From assembly GCA_947176375.1 (NCBI GenBank), contig CAMWQM010000009.1, forward strand, positions 1 to 64,000: a stretch of DNA of 64,000 nucleotides, given 5' to 3'. The position numbers and the translations under genes were made by a program. Below, one piece after another: positions 50,738 to 59,894 of the stretch (position 1 is its first letter; each line of letters opens with the position of its first letter). Below the pieces are notes generated by a model. It made no database searches, had not been told where the DNA came from, and saw nothing but the letters and a program-made list of their open reading frames with translations. The stretch comes from an uncultured Helicobacteraceae bacterium (lineage in GTDB: Bacteria > Campylobacterota > Campylobacteria > Campylobacterales > Helicobacteraceae).

Positions 50738-51235
50738 AATTTAATTAAATTATCTTGCGTAGTTTTTAGAATTTTAAAAATCTAAATTTATTACTCTATT
50801 CTTTGCTTTATAGGCATAGTTAATAATCTATTAAATCATTAATATTAGAGTCATTGTAAAATCTTTATATTTTTAATTTGCGATTTTGAAGTGTTTTGCA
50901 AAATGTTTAATAGGCTCTTCAAAAGATTCCATTCCTTCAAATAAAATAAATTAAATGTTTAAATTATTTTATAGATTTATTGTGTATTTATTCTTTAAAA
51001 TAAATCTTGATGTATTTCATATCTTTGTTATAAAATCTAAAATTAGCAAAATTTTTAATCTATTTTAAATTAGATTCTAAATTTTAAGAAGATTTTATCA
51101 ATCTATCTTTTTGGATTTTTGAGGCACGAAGCGCTCTAATTTTTTATAACTTATTTTAAAAAATTAGCAAAGTCTATTTAAAATAAATTAGAATCTAAAT
51201 ATTTTGCTTTATAATTGCTATTAGAATTTAAAAAA
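50738..51235. other. AT-rich gap between convergent fdxA and acpS
   Basis: About 500 bases with no gene. AGATTCT motifs occur near 51070. A TAATTTTTT/AAAAAATTA pair at about 51138-51167 could form a hairpin for the minus-strand acpS end. No small RNA could be recognised with confidence. Confidence 0.4.
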
Positions 51236-51601
51236 CTATTTAAAATTTATAAGCACGACAGCGATAGCATAGCCTTTATCGTGTGTGATTGAGAGATATG
51301 TCTTTTTTATTTTAAAATATTTTTTAATCTTTTTTTTGAGTTTTATTTTTGGTGCATTTTTAATATTTTTTATAATTTTTATATCTCTAAAGCCTAGCTC
51401 CTTCCCTATGCCACAGCCTAAAGCTTTTGAAATAGCTTCTTTTGCAGCGAAAAATCCAGCTATACTATTTATATTAAAGCTAGAATCTCTGCATACCAAC
51501 TTAATTTCACTTTTATTTAGGAATCTTTTTAGAAATGAGATTCCATATTTTTGCACTATTTTTTCAATTCTTTCTATTGCTACAACATCAATTCCTATCA
51601 T
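51236..51601 (-). CDS. acpS: Holo-[acyl-carrier-protein] synthase
   Basis: Transfers 4'-phosphopantetheine from CoA to acyl carrier protein. The 121-residue protein has the family signature MIGIDVVAIERIE at the start, NSIAGFFAAKEAISKALG with the metal-binding Glu, and LSITHDKGYAIAVVLI at the end. The length is normal. It follows fliL by 12 bases on the same strand, the fliL-acpS order known from C. jejuni and H. pylori. Confidence 0.94.
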   Translation of the reverse strand: MIGIDVVAIERIEKIVQKYGISFLKRFLNKSEIKLVCRDSSFNINSIAGFFAAKEAISKALGCGIGKELGFRDIKIIKNIKNAPKIKLKKKIKKYFKIKKTYLSITHDKGYAIAVVLINFK

Positions 51602-51613
51602 TTTGATAAACTG

Positions 51614-52129
51614 CTATTGCACCGCAAAATCAATGAAAAATACATTGCGAATCTTACCATCTACTAAAGATTCATTAATCCTTTGTGCTATTTCTTCTTT
51701 TAATTTGTCTTTTCCTCTTTGTGTGCTAACTTCCTCTAGAGATTTTGAGCTTAATATATTAATGATTGTATCTCTTATTGGAACTCGTTTTGTGTTTAAC
51801 TCGTTTTCAAGGTTAGGAGTTGTCATTTCTAGCCCGATTGTAGTTTTTAAATAGCGTCTGCCACTTTGAGTTTGCAGATTTACAATAAATTGGTCTAGTT
51901 GATAAATCATTCCTACTCGTGTATAGTTAGAGCTAATTGTCCCTGCTGTGGCTGGACTTTGTGTTGTGGTGGTATTATTAACTTGGTTTTGTTCTTGTTG
52001 TATAGGGTTTGGGACTTCCTTCCCACTTTGAGTGAGGAAGAAAAATGCCGCTGCTATACCTAATAAAATTACTACTAATAAAATTACAATAATTATAATA
52101 ATCTTACTCCCTGTTTTGCCTTCTGCCAT
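51614..52129 (-). CDS. fliL: Flagellar basal-body-associated protein FliL
   Basis: A 171-residue inner-membrane protein that supports stator function at the flagellar motor. It has one TM helix (about 10-30, IIIIVILLVVILLGIAAAFF), a Gln/Thr/Asn-rich periplasmic linker, and the FliL domain. That domain has YQLDQFIVNLQTQSGRRYLK, KTTIGLEMTTPNLENEL, RVPIRDTIINILSSKSLEEV and KIRNVFFIDFAVQ, all typical. In the Helicobacter order it is followed by acpS and preceded by rsmD, with about 200 bases between rsmD and fliL here. Confidence 0.93.
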   Translation of the reverse strand: MAEGKTGSKIIIIIVILLVVILLGIAAAFFFLTQSGKEVPNPIQQEQNQVNNTTTTQSPATAGTISSNYTRVGMIYQLDQFIVNLQTQSGRRYLKTTIGLEMTTPNLENELNTKRVPIRDTIINILSSKSLEEVSTQRGKDKLKEEIAQRINESLVDGKIRNVFFIDFAVQ

Positions 52130-52332
52130 TTGTTACTCCATTAAAAAAATTATGTTATTTTATCAAAATTTTAGGTAATAAAACTCTTATTCCCTAAACT
52201 TAAGAGGTGAATTTTGTATAGTTTATAGTTAATAACTAAATATTTTTAGCCATCTTAAGATTCTTTAGTTAGCATATTTTAAGTTAGCAAGATTCTACTT
52301 TTTTAGTTGATATAGAAGTGGTTTTATTAAAA

Positions 52333-52977
52333 TTATTGATAATAGCTAATACTTGTGCGACCAAATTTTTTTGTTTTAATTAAGTTTAGGTTTTTTAATT
52401 TACAGGGCATTTTGAAGTTAGAAATGTGTTCAAAAATAATCATTTTATTATCTAAATTTAGTTTCTCTAAAATCTCAAAAGATTGCAAATAATACTCTCC
52501 ATTCTCCCCAAATGGTGGGTCAAAATAAAAAATATCAATATTTTTATCTAATTTTGTTAAAAATATAAAGCTATCTTCATTATAAGTTTTTAATTTATCC
52601 TTTAAATGTGGAATCTTATCGGTAAATAGGGCAATATTTTGCTCTAAAATTCTAAAACTTTTAATGTCTTTTTCAATAAATATGACTTCCTTCGCACCGC
52701 GACTTAAAGCCTCAAAACCAACGCTCCCATATCCTGCAAAAACTTCTATAAAAGTTCTGTTTGATATAAAATTTTGTAAAGTATTAAAAACAGATTCTCT
52801 AACTATCGCTTTTGTCGGGCGAGTGTTTGGCAAAATCTCTATATTTAGAATCCTACCTCTAAAAATCCCGCCTATAATCCTAATGCTAGTGATTTTGGTA
52901 TTAGAATCTTGCCTTGAGTTTGGCTTTTTTCTAATTTTTGGTTTATTGGTTGGATTCTTTGTGTAATTTTTTTTCAT
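52333..52977 (-). CDS. rsmD: 16S rRNA (guanine966-N2)-methyltransferase RsmD
   Basis: A 214-residue SAM-dependent enzyme that methylates G966 of 16S rRNA. A basic, low-complexity head (KKNYTKNPTNKPKIRKKPNS) is followed by RIIGGIFRGRILNI and PTKAIVRESVFNTLQNF. The SAM-binding segment is FIEVFAGYGSVGFEALSRGA, and the catalytic motif is FYFDPPFGENG. It overlaps the upstream gene by four bases. The gene lies next to fliL and acpS, as in H. pylori. Confidence 0.92.
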   Translation of the reverse strand: MKKNYTKNPTNKPKIRKKPNSRQDSNTKITSIRIIGGIFRGRILNIEILPNTRPTKAIVRESVFNTLQNFISNRTFIEVFAGYGSVGFEALSRGAKEVIFIEKDIKSFRILEQNIALFTDKIPHLKDKLKTYNEDSFIFLTKLDKNIDIFYFDPPFGENGEYYLQSFEILEKLNLDNKMIIFEHISNFKMPCKLKNLNLIKTKKFGRTSISYYQ

Positions 52978-53396
52978 ACTGATTTTGATAAAACTTCATA
53001 GAGTCTATTTGTAAAATCTTGCACTATGTTTTCAATCTCACTTCTTATTTCATCTTTATTTTTAGATTCTATATTGATTGAATCTAGTGATTTTTTAAGA
53101 GATTCTAGTTCGTTTGTATCAAGGATTGTATTGAATTTATTAATATTAATTCTTGATATTTCTTCAACTTGTTTATTAAATTTTTCTAAATCACTCAGTA
53201 AAGATTCTTTATAGATTGGGCGTCTAATGTCTGAATCTTCATTAAAATTAATAAGGCAAATTGGCTTATTGAAATTCTCATCAATCTCATCGAATATTAT
53301 AAAATCGCATTCATCGTAGTTTGTGATATATTCTTTTAGGTAAGAATCTAGCGTCTTTTGTAAAAGTGGCGATTTGCAAAGTATGTTTATTTTCAT
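52974..53396 (-). CDS. Conserved hypothetical acidic protein
   Basis: A 140-residue protein of unknown function. It begins MKINILCKSPLLQKTLDSYL and then DECDFIIFDEIDENFNKPIC, a short alpha-beta start that resembles a response-regulator-like or Rossmann half without its catalytic Asp set. The second half is a helical, Glu/Lys-rich tail (DEIRSEIENIVQDFTNRLYE). It overlaps rsmD by four bases and lies nine bases after priA, so it is part of the same minus-strand operon. I do not recognise the family. Confidence 0.65.
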   Translation of the reverse strand: MKINILCKSPLLQKTLDSYLKEYITNYDECDFIIFDEIDENFNKPICLINFNEDSDIRRPIYKESLLSDLEKFNKQVEEISRININKFNTILDTNELESLKKSLDSINIESKNKDEIRSEIENIVQDFTNRLYEVLSKSV

Positions 53397-53405
53397 TCTT
53401 ATCCT

Positions 53406-55331
53406 TTAAAGTATTTGTAATGGGTCTATATCTATGATAACTTGCCTATTTTTTAGTAAATGTAAGCATTCTAATAGGTTTTTTTTATTTTTAGAGCGAA
53501 TTAATAAAAAATATCTCCAAAGTCCATTTATACGCTCTATTGGAGCGTGATTTAGCCCAACTATTTCAATATTTTCAAAAGATTCTACTATTTTTTTGCA
53601 ATTTTGTAATATTTCTTTTGCTTTGTTATCATTTTTATTTTGTGAAATTATTAATGCAAATTTTACGAATGGTGGGTAGATTCCAGCTCTATATTCTAAT
53701 TCAAAATTTAAAAAATCCTCATAATCATTTAAAAATTTTGTAAAAAAAACTTTATTTAAACTTTGCACAAATACTTCGCCATCTTCTTTTCGCCCACATC
53801 GCCCTGCAATTTGATAAAACAAGCTAATGGCTCTCTCGTAGGAGCGAAAATCGCCACTATTTAAAAGATTATCAATGCCCAGAATCGCCACCAAAGCGAC
53901 ATTATGATAATCGTGTCCTTTGCTAATCATTTGTGTGCCGACCAAAATATCAATTTTAGAATTATTAAAATCATTTAGAATCTTTTTTAGTTTATTATCT
54001 GTGCTAACCTCATCTCTATCGAATATAGCTATTTTTTTATCGCTAAAAATTTCACTTAATTTTTTGGCAATTTCTTGAGTGCCTATTTTTAATGTGCCAA
54101 ATTCATTGTTATGGCAATTTGGACAACTTTTTAAAAGTGGCATACTAAAGCCACAATAATGGCAAATTAGTGCATTTTTCTTACTATGGAAGCTTAAATT
54201 TATACTACAATTTTTGCATTTTACGCTATTCCCGCAATTTATACAAAATAGTGTTTTAAAATTAGCACGAATTGGGACAAATATAATGATTTGCCTATCT
54301 TTTTGTAATGTTGTGCGAATTTTTTCTACTAAATTTGGCGATAGAGATTCCATTGATTTATCAAAAATGATAGTTTTTTTGCTATCGAAATGCCTACCTT
54401 TTAGCCTAAAAACTTCATCATTTTGCTTAAAATTATAATAGCTATTTAAGCTTGGCGTAGCACTTCCTAAAATCAATTTTATATTTTGTTTATTGGCTAG
54501 ATAAATACAGCAATGTGAGGCATTATACCTTGGTAATGAGTTTGATTTATAAGCCTCATCATGTTCCTCATCAACGATGATTAGCCCAATATTTTCTATC
54601 GGCAAAAATAGAGCAGACCTAGCACCTATAAAAATCTTAAAATTATGTATATTTGCTAGAATTTCTTTCTTTTTAGCCTTTGAAATTTTTGAGTGCCAAA
54701 TGCAAACTAAATCCCCAAATACACTTTTTAGTCTAGATTCCATTTGAGGAGTAAGTGAGATTTCTGGCATTAAAAAAATTACATTTTTGTTATTTTGAAT
54801 CGTCTTTAAAATCATATTTATATAAATCTCTGTTTTCCCGCTGCCTGTATCGCCAAAAAGTAGAGTCTTGCTGTGGTTATTAATGAATTCTAGGGCGGCT
54901 TGCTGTTTTTTATTTAGCTTATTTGGAGTTGAAAGTAGAGCTAGTTTTTTGGAATCCAATTTAGAATCTATAGAATCTGATGTAGTTTTAGTAGATTCTA
55001 AATCTAGTTTGCTTAAAGAATTTTTAATATTGGAATCCGCACTAGAATCTTTGTGTGGAGTGAAGAGACTAAAAGCAACTCCAATATTGCAAACATAATA
55101 ATTTGCAATAAAATTAGCCAAAATCCCTTGTGTTTGAGTAAAAAATTGTCCTATTTTACTAGCAATTTTACACTCAAATTCTGGTTTCGTAATTTCTTTA
55201 ATCACTACGCCAAAGGTGCTTTTGGAGTGTATTTCTATGCTAACAATTTCTAAAATAGAAAGAATTTCATTGCTTTTGTAGGTTAATAACGCTAGGTTTG
55301 CTTTTAGCGGTGCGATTAGGTAGTATTTCAG
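53406..55331 (-). CDS. priA: Primosomal helicase PriA, apparent CTG start
   Basis: Restarts stalled replication forks. With the first ATG/GTG/TTG the chain begins at 55205 and lacks the N-terminal DNA-binding head. Reading further upstream, the frame is open and encodes KYYLIAPLKANLALLTYKSN and EILSILEIVSIEIHSKSTFG, matching that head. The earliest plausible codon is a CTG at 55331-55329, overlapping the stop of the upstream gene (CTGA). This gives 641 residues, normal for the family. The helicase has GDTGSGKTEIYI, DEEHD, and zinc-finger cysteines (CINCGNSVKCKNC; CHYCGFSMPLLKSCPNC). A low-complexity insertion of about 45 residues lies near residue 95-140. Confidence 0.85.
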   Translation of the reverse strand: MKYYLIAPLKANLALLTYKSNEILSILEIVSIEIHSKSTFGVVIKEITKPEFECKIASKIGQFFTQTQGILANFIANYYVCNIGVAFSLFTPHKDSSADSNIKNSLSKLDLESTKTTSDSIDSKLDSKKLALLSTPNKLNKKQQAALEFINNHSKTLLFGDTGSGKTEIYINMILKTIQNNKNVIFLMPEISLTPQMESRLKSVFGDLVCIWHSKISKAKKKEILANIHNFKIFIGARSALFLPIENIGLIIVDEEHDEAYKSNSLPRYNASHCCIYLANKQNIKLILGSATPSLNSYYNFKQNDEVFRLKGRHFDSKKTIIFDKSMESLSPNLVEKIRTTLQKDRQIIIFVPIRANFKTLFCINCGNSVKCKNCSINLSFHSKKNALICHYCGFSMPLLKSCPNCHNNEFGTLKIGTQEIAKKLSEIFSDKKIAIFDRDEVSTDNKLKKILNDFNNSKIDILVGTQMISKGHDYHNVALVAILGIDNLLNSGDFRSYERAISLFYQIAGRCGRKEDGEVFVQSLNKVFFTKFLNDYEDFLNFELEYRAGIYPPFVKFALIISQNKNDNKAKEILQNCKKIVESFENIEIVGLNHAPIERINGLWRYFLLIRSKNKKNLLECLHLLKNRQVIIDIDPLQIL

Positions 55332-55549
55332 TTTATATCCAGTTTGTTTGCAAGATTTGAGATTTTTTCTTCTAATTCTGCATAGTCTTGAGCTTTCTGT
55401 ATATATGCTTTTAGAATATCTTTTACATCTAAATTTCGTTTTGATAGTAGAGATTCTACTTCATTTTTGGCATTTTCATTAATACAGGCAATATTTACCT
55501 GTACTTTCCTGCCATATAAATATAAGTCAATATTAAGTCTTGAATCCAC
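55328..55549 (-). CDS. Small protein upstream of priA, ZapA-like in part
   Basis: A 73-residue protein with a GTG start directly after the preceding gene's stop. The beginning (SRLNIDLYLYGRKVQVNIAC) has the beta-hairpin pattern of ZapA-type cell-division proteins (V-x-I-L-G-R-x-Y). A helical coiled coil follows (QKAQDYAELEEKISNLANKL). The resemblance is short, so ZapA is only a suggestion. It overlaps the putative CTG start of priA. The upstream neighbour is another small coiled-coil protein. Confidence 0.6.
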   Translation of the reverse strand: MDSRLNIDLYLYGRKVQVNIACINENAKNEVESLLSKRNLDVKDILKAYIQKAQDYAELEEKISNLANKLDIN

Positions 55550-55550
55550 T

Positions 55551-55769
55551 TTATTTGTTTGCTTCGTCTATTTTGTTGATTATATTTTCATAGGAGCGGT
55601 CGCGTGAAGCTAACTCTTCATATAAGTTATTTATTTGAATGTCTTTTTCTTTAGTTTCGCTAATTAATGCACTATTTTCAAGTCTCAAACGCTCTATTTC
55701 GTTGTGTTGCTCGTCTAGTTTATTTAAAAGTTCATCAACTTTTTGTGTAAGTCTCTCTAAAATGCTCAT
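55551..55769 (-). CDS. Small coiled-coil protein (ZapB-like in form)
   Basis: A 72-residue protein that is nearly all coiled coil: LERLTQKVDELLNKLDEQHN, then EIERLRLENSALISETKEKD. It has no signal or membrane helix. Form and size recall ZapB, and the next gene resembles ZapA, so the pair may act at the division ring. This is inference from shape and order. It is the first gene of a minus-strand operon leading into priA, the hypothetical 52974 gene and rsmD. Confidence 0.6.
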   Translation of the reverse strand: MSILERLTQKVDELLNKLDEQHNEIERLRLENSALISETKEKDIQINNLYEELASRDRSYENIINKIDEANK

Positions 55770-56066
55770 ATTTCAACCTTAATAAAAATAAATATAATTG
55801 TAACAAAAATACTTGCTAGAATCATAAAATTTATTTTATCTAAAAAATTTGTCAAAACACCTGCTTCTTAAGCAAGAGGTAATCACCTATCGTTTTAGCA
55901 TTTAGTAGCTAAAATTAAGATTTAGTTATAATTTTTTAAGTTGTTTAGATATGAAATAGCCTAAATTATTAAACTTAAAGCCATTTAAATTGTGTAGGAT
56001 TTTGGCTTTCAAGTTAAAAACCAACCACTTCTTTGAAGTGTAAGTAATTTTCATCAAGGAATTTTA
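55770..56066. promoter_or_regulatory. Divergent region upstream of uvrB with a hairpin leader
   Basis: Holds the promoters of uvrB (plus) and of the small coiled-coil operon (minus). A clean hairpin CACTTC-TTT-GAAGTG lies at 56026-56040, followed by TAAGTAATTT and a CAAGGA site. A stem followed by GTAATTT also occurs upstream of the copper genes at 21220-21247. A TGCTT/AAGCA stem lies near 55862-55874. Whether this is a structured RNA or a coincidence is open. Confidence 0.35.
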
Positions 56067-58034
56067 ATGAATAAATTTGTTTTATATTCTCCTTTTGAGC
56101 CAGCTGGAGACCAGCCAGTTGCAATTGACAAAATCACTTCTTATGTAGAATCTGATTCTAAATATTCTATGCTACTTGGTGTTACAGGAAGTGGAAAGAC
56201 TTATACAATGGCAAATATTATAGAAAAACTTCAAATGCCAACACTCATAATGTCGCACAATAAAAGCCTATGTACGCAGCTTTATAGTGAGTTTAAGGGA
56301 TTTTTTCCAGAAAATAAGGTTGAATATTTCATCTCACACTTTGATTATTACCAGCCGGAAGCATATATTCCACGAAGAGATTTATTTATAGAAAAAGATT
56401 CTAGTATAAATGAGGATTTAGAGCGGCTTAGACTTAGTGCTACGACCTCGCTTTTGGCTTATGATGATGTGATTGTGATAGCAAGCGTTTCGGCAAATTA
56501 CGGATTAGGAAATCCAGCTGAATATTTGCAAATGATTGAAAAAATTGAGATAAATGATAAAAAAAGCCAAAGAGATTTTCTCCTAAAGCTAGTTGAGATG
56601 GGATATAGCAGGAATGATACTTATTTGAAACGAGGGGAATTTCGCGTAAATGGTGATGTGATTGACATTTATCCAGCATATATTGAAGATGAAATTTTGA
56701 GAGTTGAGTTTTTTGATGATGAGTGTGAGAAAATTTCATTTATAGATTCAATTGATAATAAAGAAATTAAAAGCCTAAAATCTTATGTGTTATATGCGGC
56801 AAATCAATTTATAGTAGGGCAAAATAGGCTTAAAGAGGCAATTGAAGGCATAGAAGTAGAGTTGGAATCTAGGCTTAAATTTTATAAAGATAATAATAAA
56901 GAGCTTGAATATACACGCTTAAAGGGGCGAACAGAGTTTGATTTAGAAATGATAAAAGAAAATGGAATCTGTAAGGGAATAGAAAATTACGCTAGACATT
57001 TAACAGGTAAAAAGCCCGGTGAAACACCATTTTGTCTGCTAGATTATTTTGAGCAAAAAAATAGACCATATCTTGTTATAGTCGATGAATCACATGTTTC
57101 CTTGCCTCAATTTGGTGGAATGTTTGCGGGTGATAGAAGCAGAAAAGAAGTGTTGGTAGAGTATGGATTTCGTCTTCCTAGTGCGCTAGATAATCGTCCG
57201 CTAAATTATGATGAGTTTATAAATAAAGCCCCTCATTATCTCTTTGTTTCTGCTACTCCTGCAAAAGAAGAGCTAGATTTAAGCAAGGAAAATATAGCAG
57301 AGCAAATCGTGCGACCCACAGGGCTGCTGGATCCAGAGTGTGTGGTTATGGATTCTTCTAGGCAAGTTGAGCTTTTATATGATGAGATAAAGATTGTAAT
57401 AGAGCGAGGTGAGAGGGCGATTGTTGGCACATTGACCAAAAAAATGGCAGAGGATTTATGTAAATATTACAATGAACTTGGACTAAAAACGCAGTATATG
57501 CACAGCGACATAGATGCAATAGAGAGAAATCATATTATCCGCTCTCTTAGACTTGGGGATTTTGATGTTCTAATTGGTGTGAATTTGCTTCGAGAGGGAC
57601 TTGATTTACCAGAAGTGAGTCTAGTTGCAATTTTAGATGCAGACAAAGAGGGATTTTTGCGAAGTGAAACAAGCCTTATTCAAACTATGGGGCGTGCTGC
57701 TAGAAATATCAATGGAAAAGTTATATTTTTTGCTAATAAAATTACAAAATCTATGCAAAAAGCAATTGATATTAGCAATTACAGGAGGGATAAGCAAATA
57801 AAATTTAACAAACTTCACAATATCACTCCAAAAAATACAAAGAGAAATATTGAAGATGAGCTAAAGATAGAATCTAAACAAGAGAAGGGCTTAAAGCTAG
57901 GTAAGATTCCAAAAAAGGAAAAAGATAAGATTATAAAAGAACTCTCAAAGCAAATGCATGAAGCTGCAAAAAAGCTTGAGTTTGAGGAGGCTGCTAGGCT
58001 ACGAGATGAAATTGCAAAAATTAGAAAAATTTAA
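56067..58034 (+). CDS. uvrB: Excinuclease ABC subunit B
   Basis: Damage-verifying helicase of nucleotide excision repair. The 655-residue protein begins [20 protein letters not shown], has Walker [15 protein letters not shown], and the beta-hairpin region [20 protein letters not shown]. Helicase motifs include [31 protein letters not shown] and [20 protein letters not shown]. The C-terminal UVR motif ([20 protein letters not shown]) recruits UvrC. All motifs are intact and the length is typical. It is monocistronic. Confidence 0.97.
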   Translation: MNKFVLYSPFEPAGDQPVAIDKITSYVESDSKYSMLLGVTGSGKTYTMANIIEKLQMPTLIMSHNKSLCTQLYSEFKGFFPENKVEYFISHFDYYQPEAYIPRRDLFIEKDSSINEDLERLRLSATTSLLAYDDVIVIASVSANYGLGNPAEYLQMIEKIEINDKKSQRDFLLKLVEMGYSRNDTYLKRGEFRVNGDVIDIYPAYIEDEILRVEFFDDECEKISFIDSIDNKEIKSLKSYVLYAANQFIVGQNRLKEAIEGIEVELESRLKFYKDNNKELEYTRLKGRTEFDLEMIKENGICKGIENYARHLTGKKPGETPFCLLDYFEQKNRPYLVIVDESHVSLPQFGGMFAGDRSRKEVLVEYGFRLPSALDNRPLNYDEFINKAPHYLFVSATPAKEELDLSKENIAEQIVRPTGLLDPECVVMDSSRQVELLYDEIKIVIERGERAIVGTLTKKMAEDLCKYYNELGLKTQYMHSDIDAIERNHIIRSLRLGDFDVLIGVNLLREGLDLPEVSLVAILDADKEGFLRSETSLIQTMGRAARNINGKVIFFANKITKSMQKAIDISNYRRDKQIKFNKLHNITPKNTKRNIEDELKIESKQEKGLKLGKIPKKEKDKIIKELSKQMHEAAKKLEFEEAARLRDEIAKIRKI

Positions 58035-58090
58035 ATAAAATGAGTAAAAATAATATTAAACTATAAATTAATAATTCTATAATTCAAATA

Positions 58091-58330
58091 AACAAGGCGA
58101 ATTTCAACTATATTTGTGTGAATATAGCATTGCAAATAAATGAAAATCTAGCTATTCCAAATAAACATTTAGTAATGCTTAATTTAGGGCTTGATGGTAA
58201 CTATAATAATGGATTTTTTATAAAACAGGGATTAACATTATTTAATCAAAAAAGCTTAATATTCAGGGGGAGTCTAAGCCTTGAATATGGTTTAACTACT
58301 TTCTTAGCATTTTTATGGAATCTAAATTAA
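58091..58330 (+). pseudogene. Outer-membrane beta-barrel C-terminal fragment
   Basis: A frame without a good start reads NKANFNYICVNIALQINENL, then VMLNLGLDGNYNNGFFIKQG, LTLFNQKSLIFRGSLSLEYG and a stop after WNLN. Alternating hydrophobic strands with aromatic ends resemble the last strands of a Helicobacter outer-membrane barrel. No signal peptide or start region is found. It is probably a truncated OMP gene. Confidence 0.45.
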
Positions 58331-58393
58331 AATAGATTCTAGGCTTTAAAGTAAAATTTTGCTATGATTTTGAAATTTTTTTAAGGGATAAAA

Positions 58394-58642
58394 TTGTCAG
58401 ATTTGCTACAAAAAAAGCCAACTTTAAGACAAACTCTTAGGCTTTATAGACCATATGTTTTAGCAATTATTGCTCTAATAATGCTTTTGTGGCATATATT
58501 TGATTTACTCGTGGGGCAAAAGAGTTTAGTCGTTTTATTAGAATTACGTGCTCAAGAAAGAGAGCTAGAGCAGAGCATTAAATTTTATAAAAGGCAAAAT
58601 GCCACATTGCAAAAAGAAATATTTGAGTTAATTGGAGAATAA
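58394..58642 (+). CDS. FtsB/DivIC-like septum formation initiator protein
   Basis: An 82-residue protein with a TTG start behind AAGGGA. A basic head (RQTLRLYRPY) is followed by a single membrane helix (about 20-40, VLAIIALIMLLWHIFDLLVG) and a coiled coil (ELRAQERELEQSIKFYKRQN). That is FtsB/DivIC topology, a part of the divisome. It abuts the AMIN-domain gene, and aroK follows, an order known in H. pylori (HP0155-HP0157) and in Campylobacter. The divisome role is likely but inferred. Confidence 0.7.
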   Translation: MSDLLQKKPTLRQTLRLYRPYVLAIIALIMLLWHIFDLLVGQKSLVVLLELRAQERELEQSIKFYKRQNATLQKEIFELIGE

Positions 58643-59407
58643 ATGAAAAAGCTTTTAATTTTACTTTCATTTATTAGTCTATTATTTGCAAGAGAAGACC
58701 CATTTATTCCGCTAATCACACCAAAGGAATCTATTCGTCCATATTATGGTGAGAGTAGCGTTTTTGAAAGTGCAAATATAGAATTTCCCAGCTCCGCAAG
58801 GCTTATAAAAAAAATAGAAGTAACATTTCAAAATATTGATGGTTCTATTGAGAGTAAGAGTATTCCTGTGAGTGGAAGGATAGATTGGCGAATGCCGTTA
58901 GAAATAACGCAGAAATTAAACAAGATGCAAAATATTTCAAAAGCAGATTCTGCTCACTCTAATGATTCCAAATCATCTAAAACTAAATCTAGCAAAGCAG
59001 AATCTACAAAAGATTCTATTAAAAAAAATAAGCTAGATTCTGCTTCACAAGCTTCCACTAAAGATTCTACTATTGCAAATAAAATAGGTTTCAAGCAAGA
59101 ATCAAAAATACAAAATAGAAATCTTAAAACCAAGCCTTATATAATAGATAATAACAATATTTTTATTAGTTATAAGGGGAATTTAAAGCGGGATTTTATA
59201 ATGCAAAATCCATTTAGAATCGTGCTTGATTTAGATATAAATAAAGATTATTATAAATGCAACAAAATTACTATAAACAAGCCTTACTTTACACTTTTAA
59301 AATACGGGCTTCACACAGATTTTATGCGAATCGTGCTAGAGCTTGATGGAAGCTATGTTTATAAGCTTGAAAAAAAAGATAATGGAATTTTAATTAATGT
59401 TCAATAA
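58643..59407 (+). CDS. AMIN-domain periplasmic protein with low-complexity insertion
   Basis: A 254-residue exported protein (signal MKKLLILLSFISLLFA). An N-terminal segment with EDPFIPLITPKESIRPYYGE precedes a Lys/Ser/Asp-rich insertion at about 98-155 (SKSSKTKSSKAESTKDSIKK). A C-terminal AMIN domain follows: ISYKGNLKRDFIMQNPFRIV, LDLDINKDYYKCNKITINKP and RIVLELDGSYVYKLEKKDNG. AMIN domains bind peptidoglycan and place amidases or secretin-type machines. It sits between the FtsB-like and aroK genes, overlapping aroK by 11 bases. The insertion carries AGATTCT motifs. Confidence 0.72.
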   Translation: MKKLLILLSFISLLFAREDPFIPLITPKESIRPYYGESSVFESANIEFPSSARLIKKIEVTFQNIDGSIESKSIPVSGRIDWRMPLEITQKLNKMQNISKADSAHSNDSKSSKTKSSKAESTKDSIKKNKLDSASQASTKDSTIANKIGFKQESKIQNRNLKTKPYIIDNNNIFISYKGNLKRDFIMQNPFRIVLDLDINKDYYKCNKITINKPYFTLLKYGLHTDFMRIVLELDGSYVYKLEKKDNGILINVQ

Positions 59408-59894
59408 TATAGTTTTAATAGGTTTTATGGGTGCAGGAAAGACAACTATAGGCAGAGAATTAGCAAAAAAATTAGATTTAGTTTTACTAGATAGTGATAG
59501 CATTATTGAGGTAAATTGTGGAATGAGTGTGAATGAGATTTTTGTCAGATATGGTGAAAAATATTTTAGAGAATGCGAAATAAAGCTTTGTGAGTGGATT
59601 AAAAATAATGTCAAAAATGCTGTGATTTCTACAGGTGGCGGAATGCCTATGCAGTATGATATGAGAGATATTGGAAATGTGTTTTATTTGCAAGCTCCCA
59701 TCGAAGCATTAATTGAGCGAATAGAAACTGATGGTATTAGTAAAAGACCTGTTTATAGACGCTTTAAAGTATCTGGTGATTTGTATAATCAACGCGTTAA
59801 AAAATATGAGCTTCAAGCAGACTATACTCTAAATGCGATGGAAAGCATAAGTGAAATAACTACTAAAATTTACAATCACATAAAGGCGTATTAA
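59397..59894 (+). CDS. aroK: Shikimate kinase
   Basis: Phosphorylates shikimate at position 3 in aromatic amino acid synthesis. The 165-residue protein has Walker A GFMGAGKTTIGREL, the shikimate-binding LLDSDSIIEVNCG, GEKYFRECEIKLCEW, and STGGGMPM. The lid and RPVYRR segments are also present (DGISKRPVYRRFK). The length is standard. The start overlaps the AMIN gene by 11 bases and the stop is followed at once by purH, so the three are translated together. Confidence 0.95.
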   Translation: MFNNIVLIGFMGAGKTTIGRELAKKLDLVLLDSDSIIEVNCGMSVNEIFVRYGEKYFRECEIKLCEWIKNNVKNAVISTGGGMPMQYDMRDIGNVFYLQAPIEALIERIETDGISKRPVYRRFKVSGDLYNQRVKKYELQADYTLNAMESISEITTKIYNHIKAY

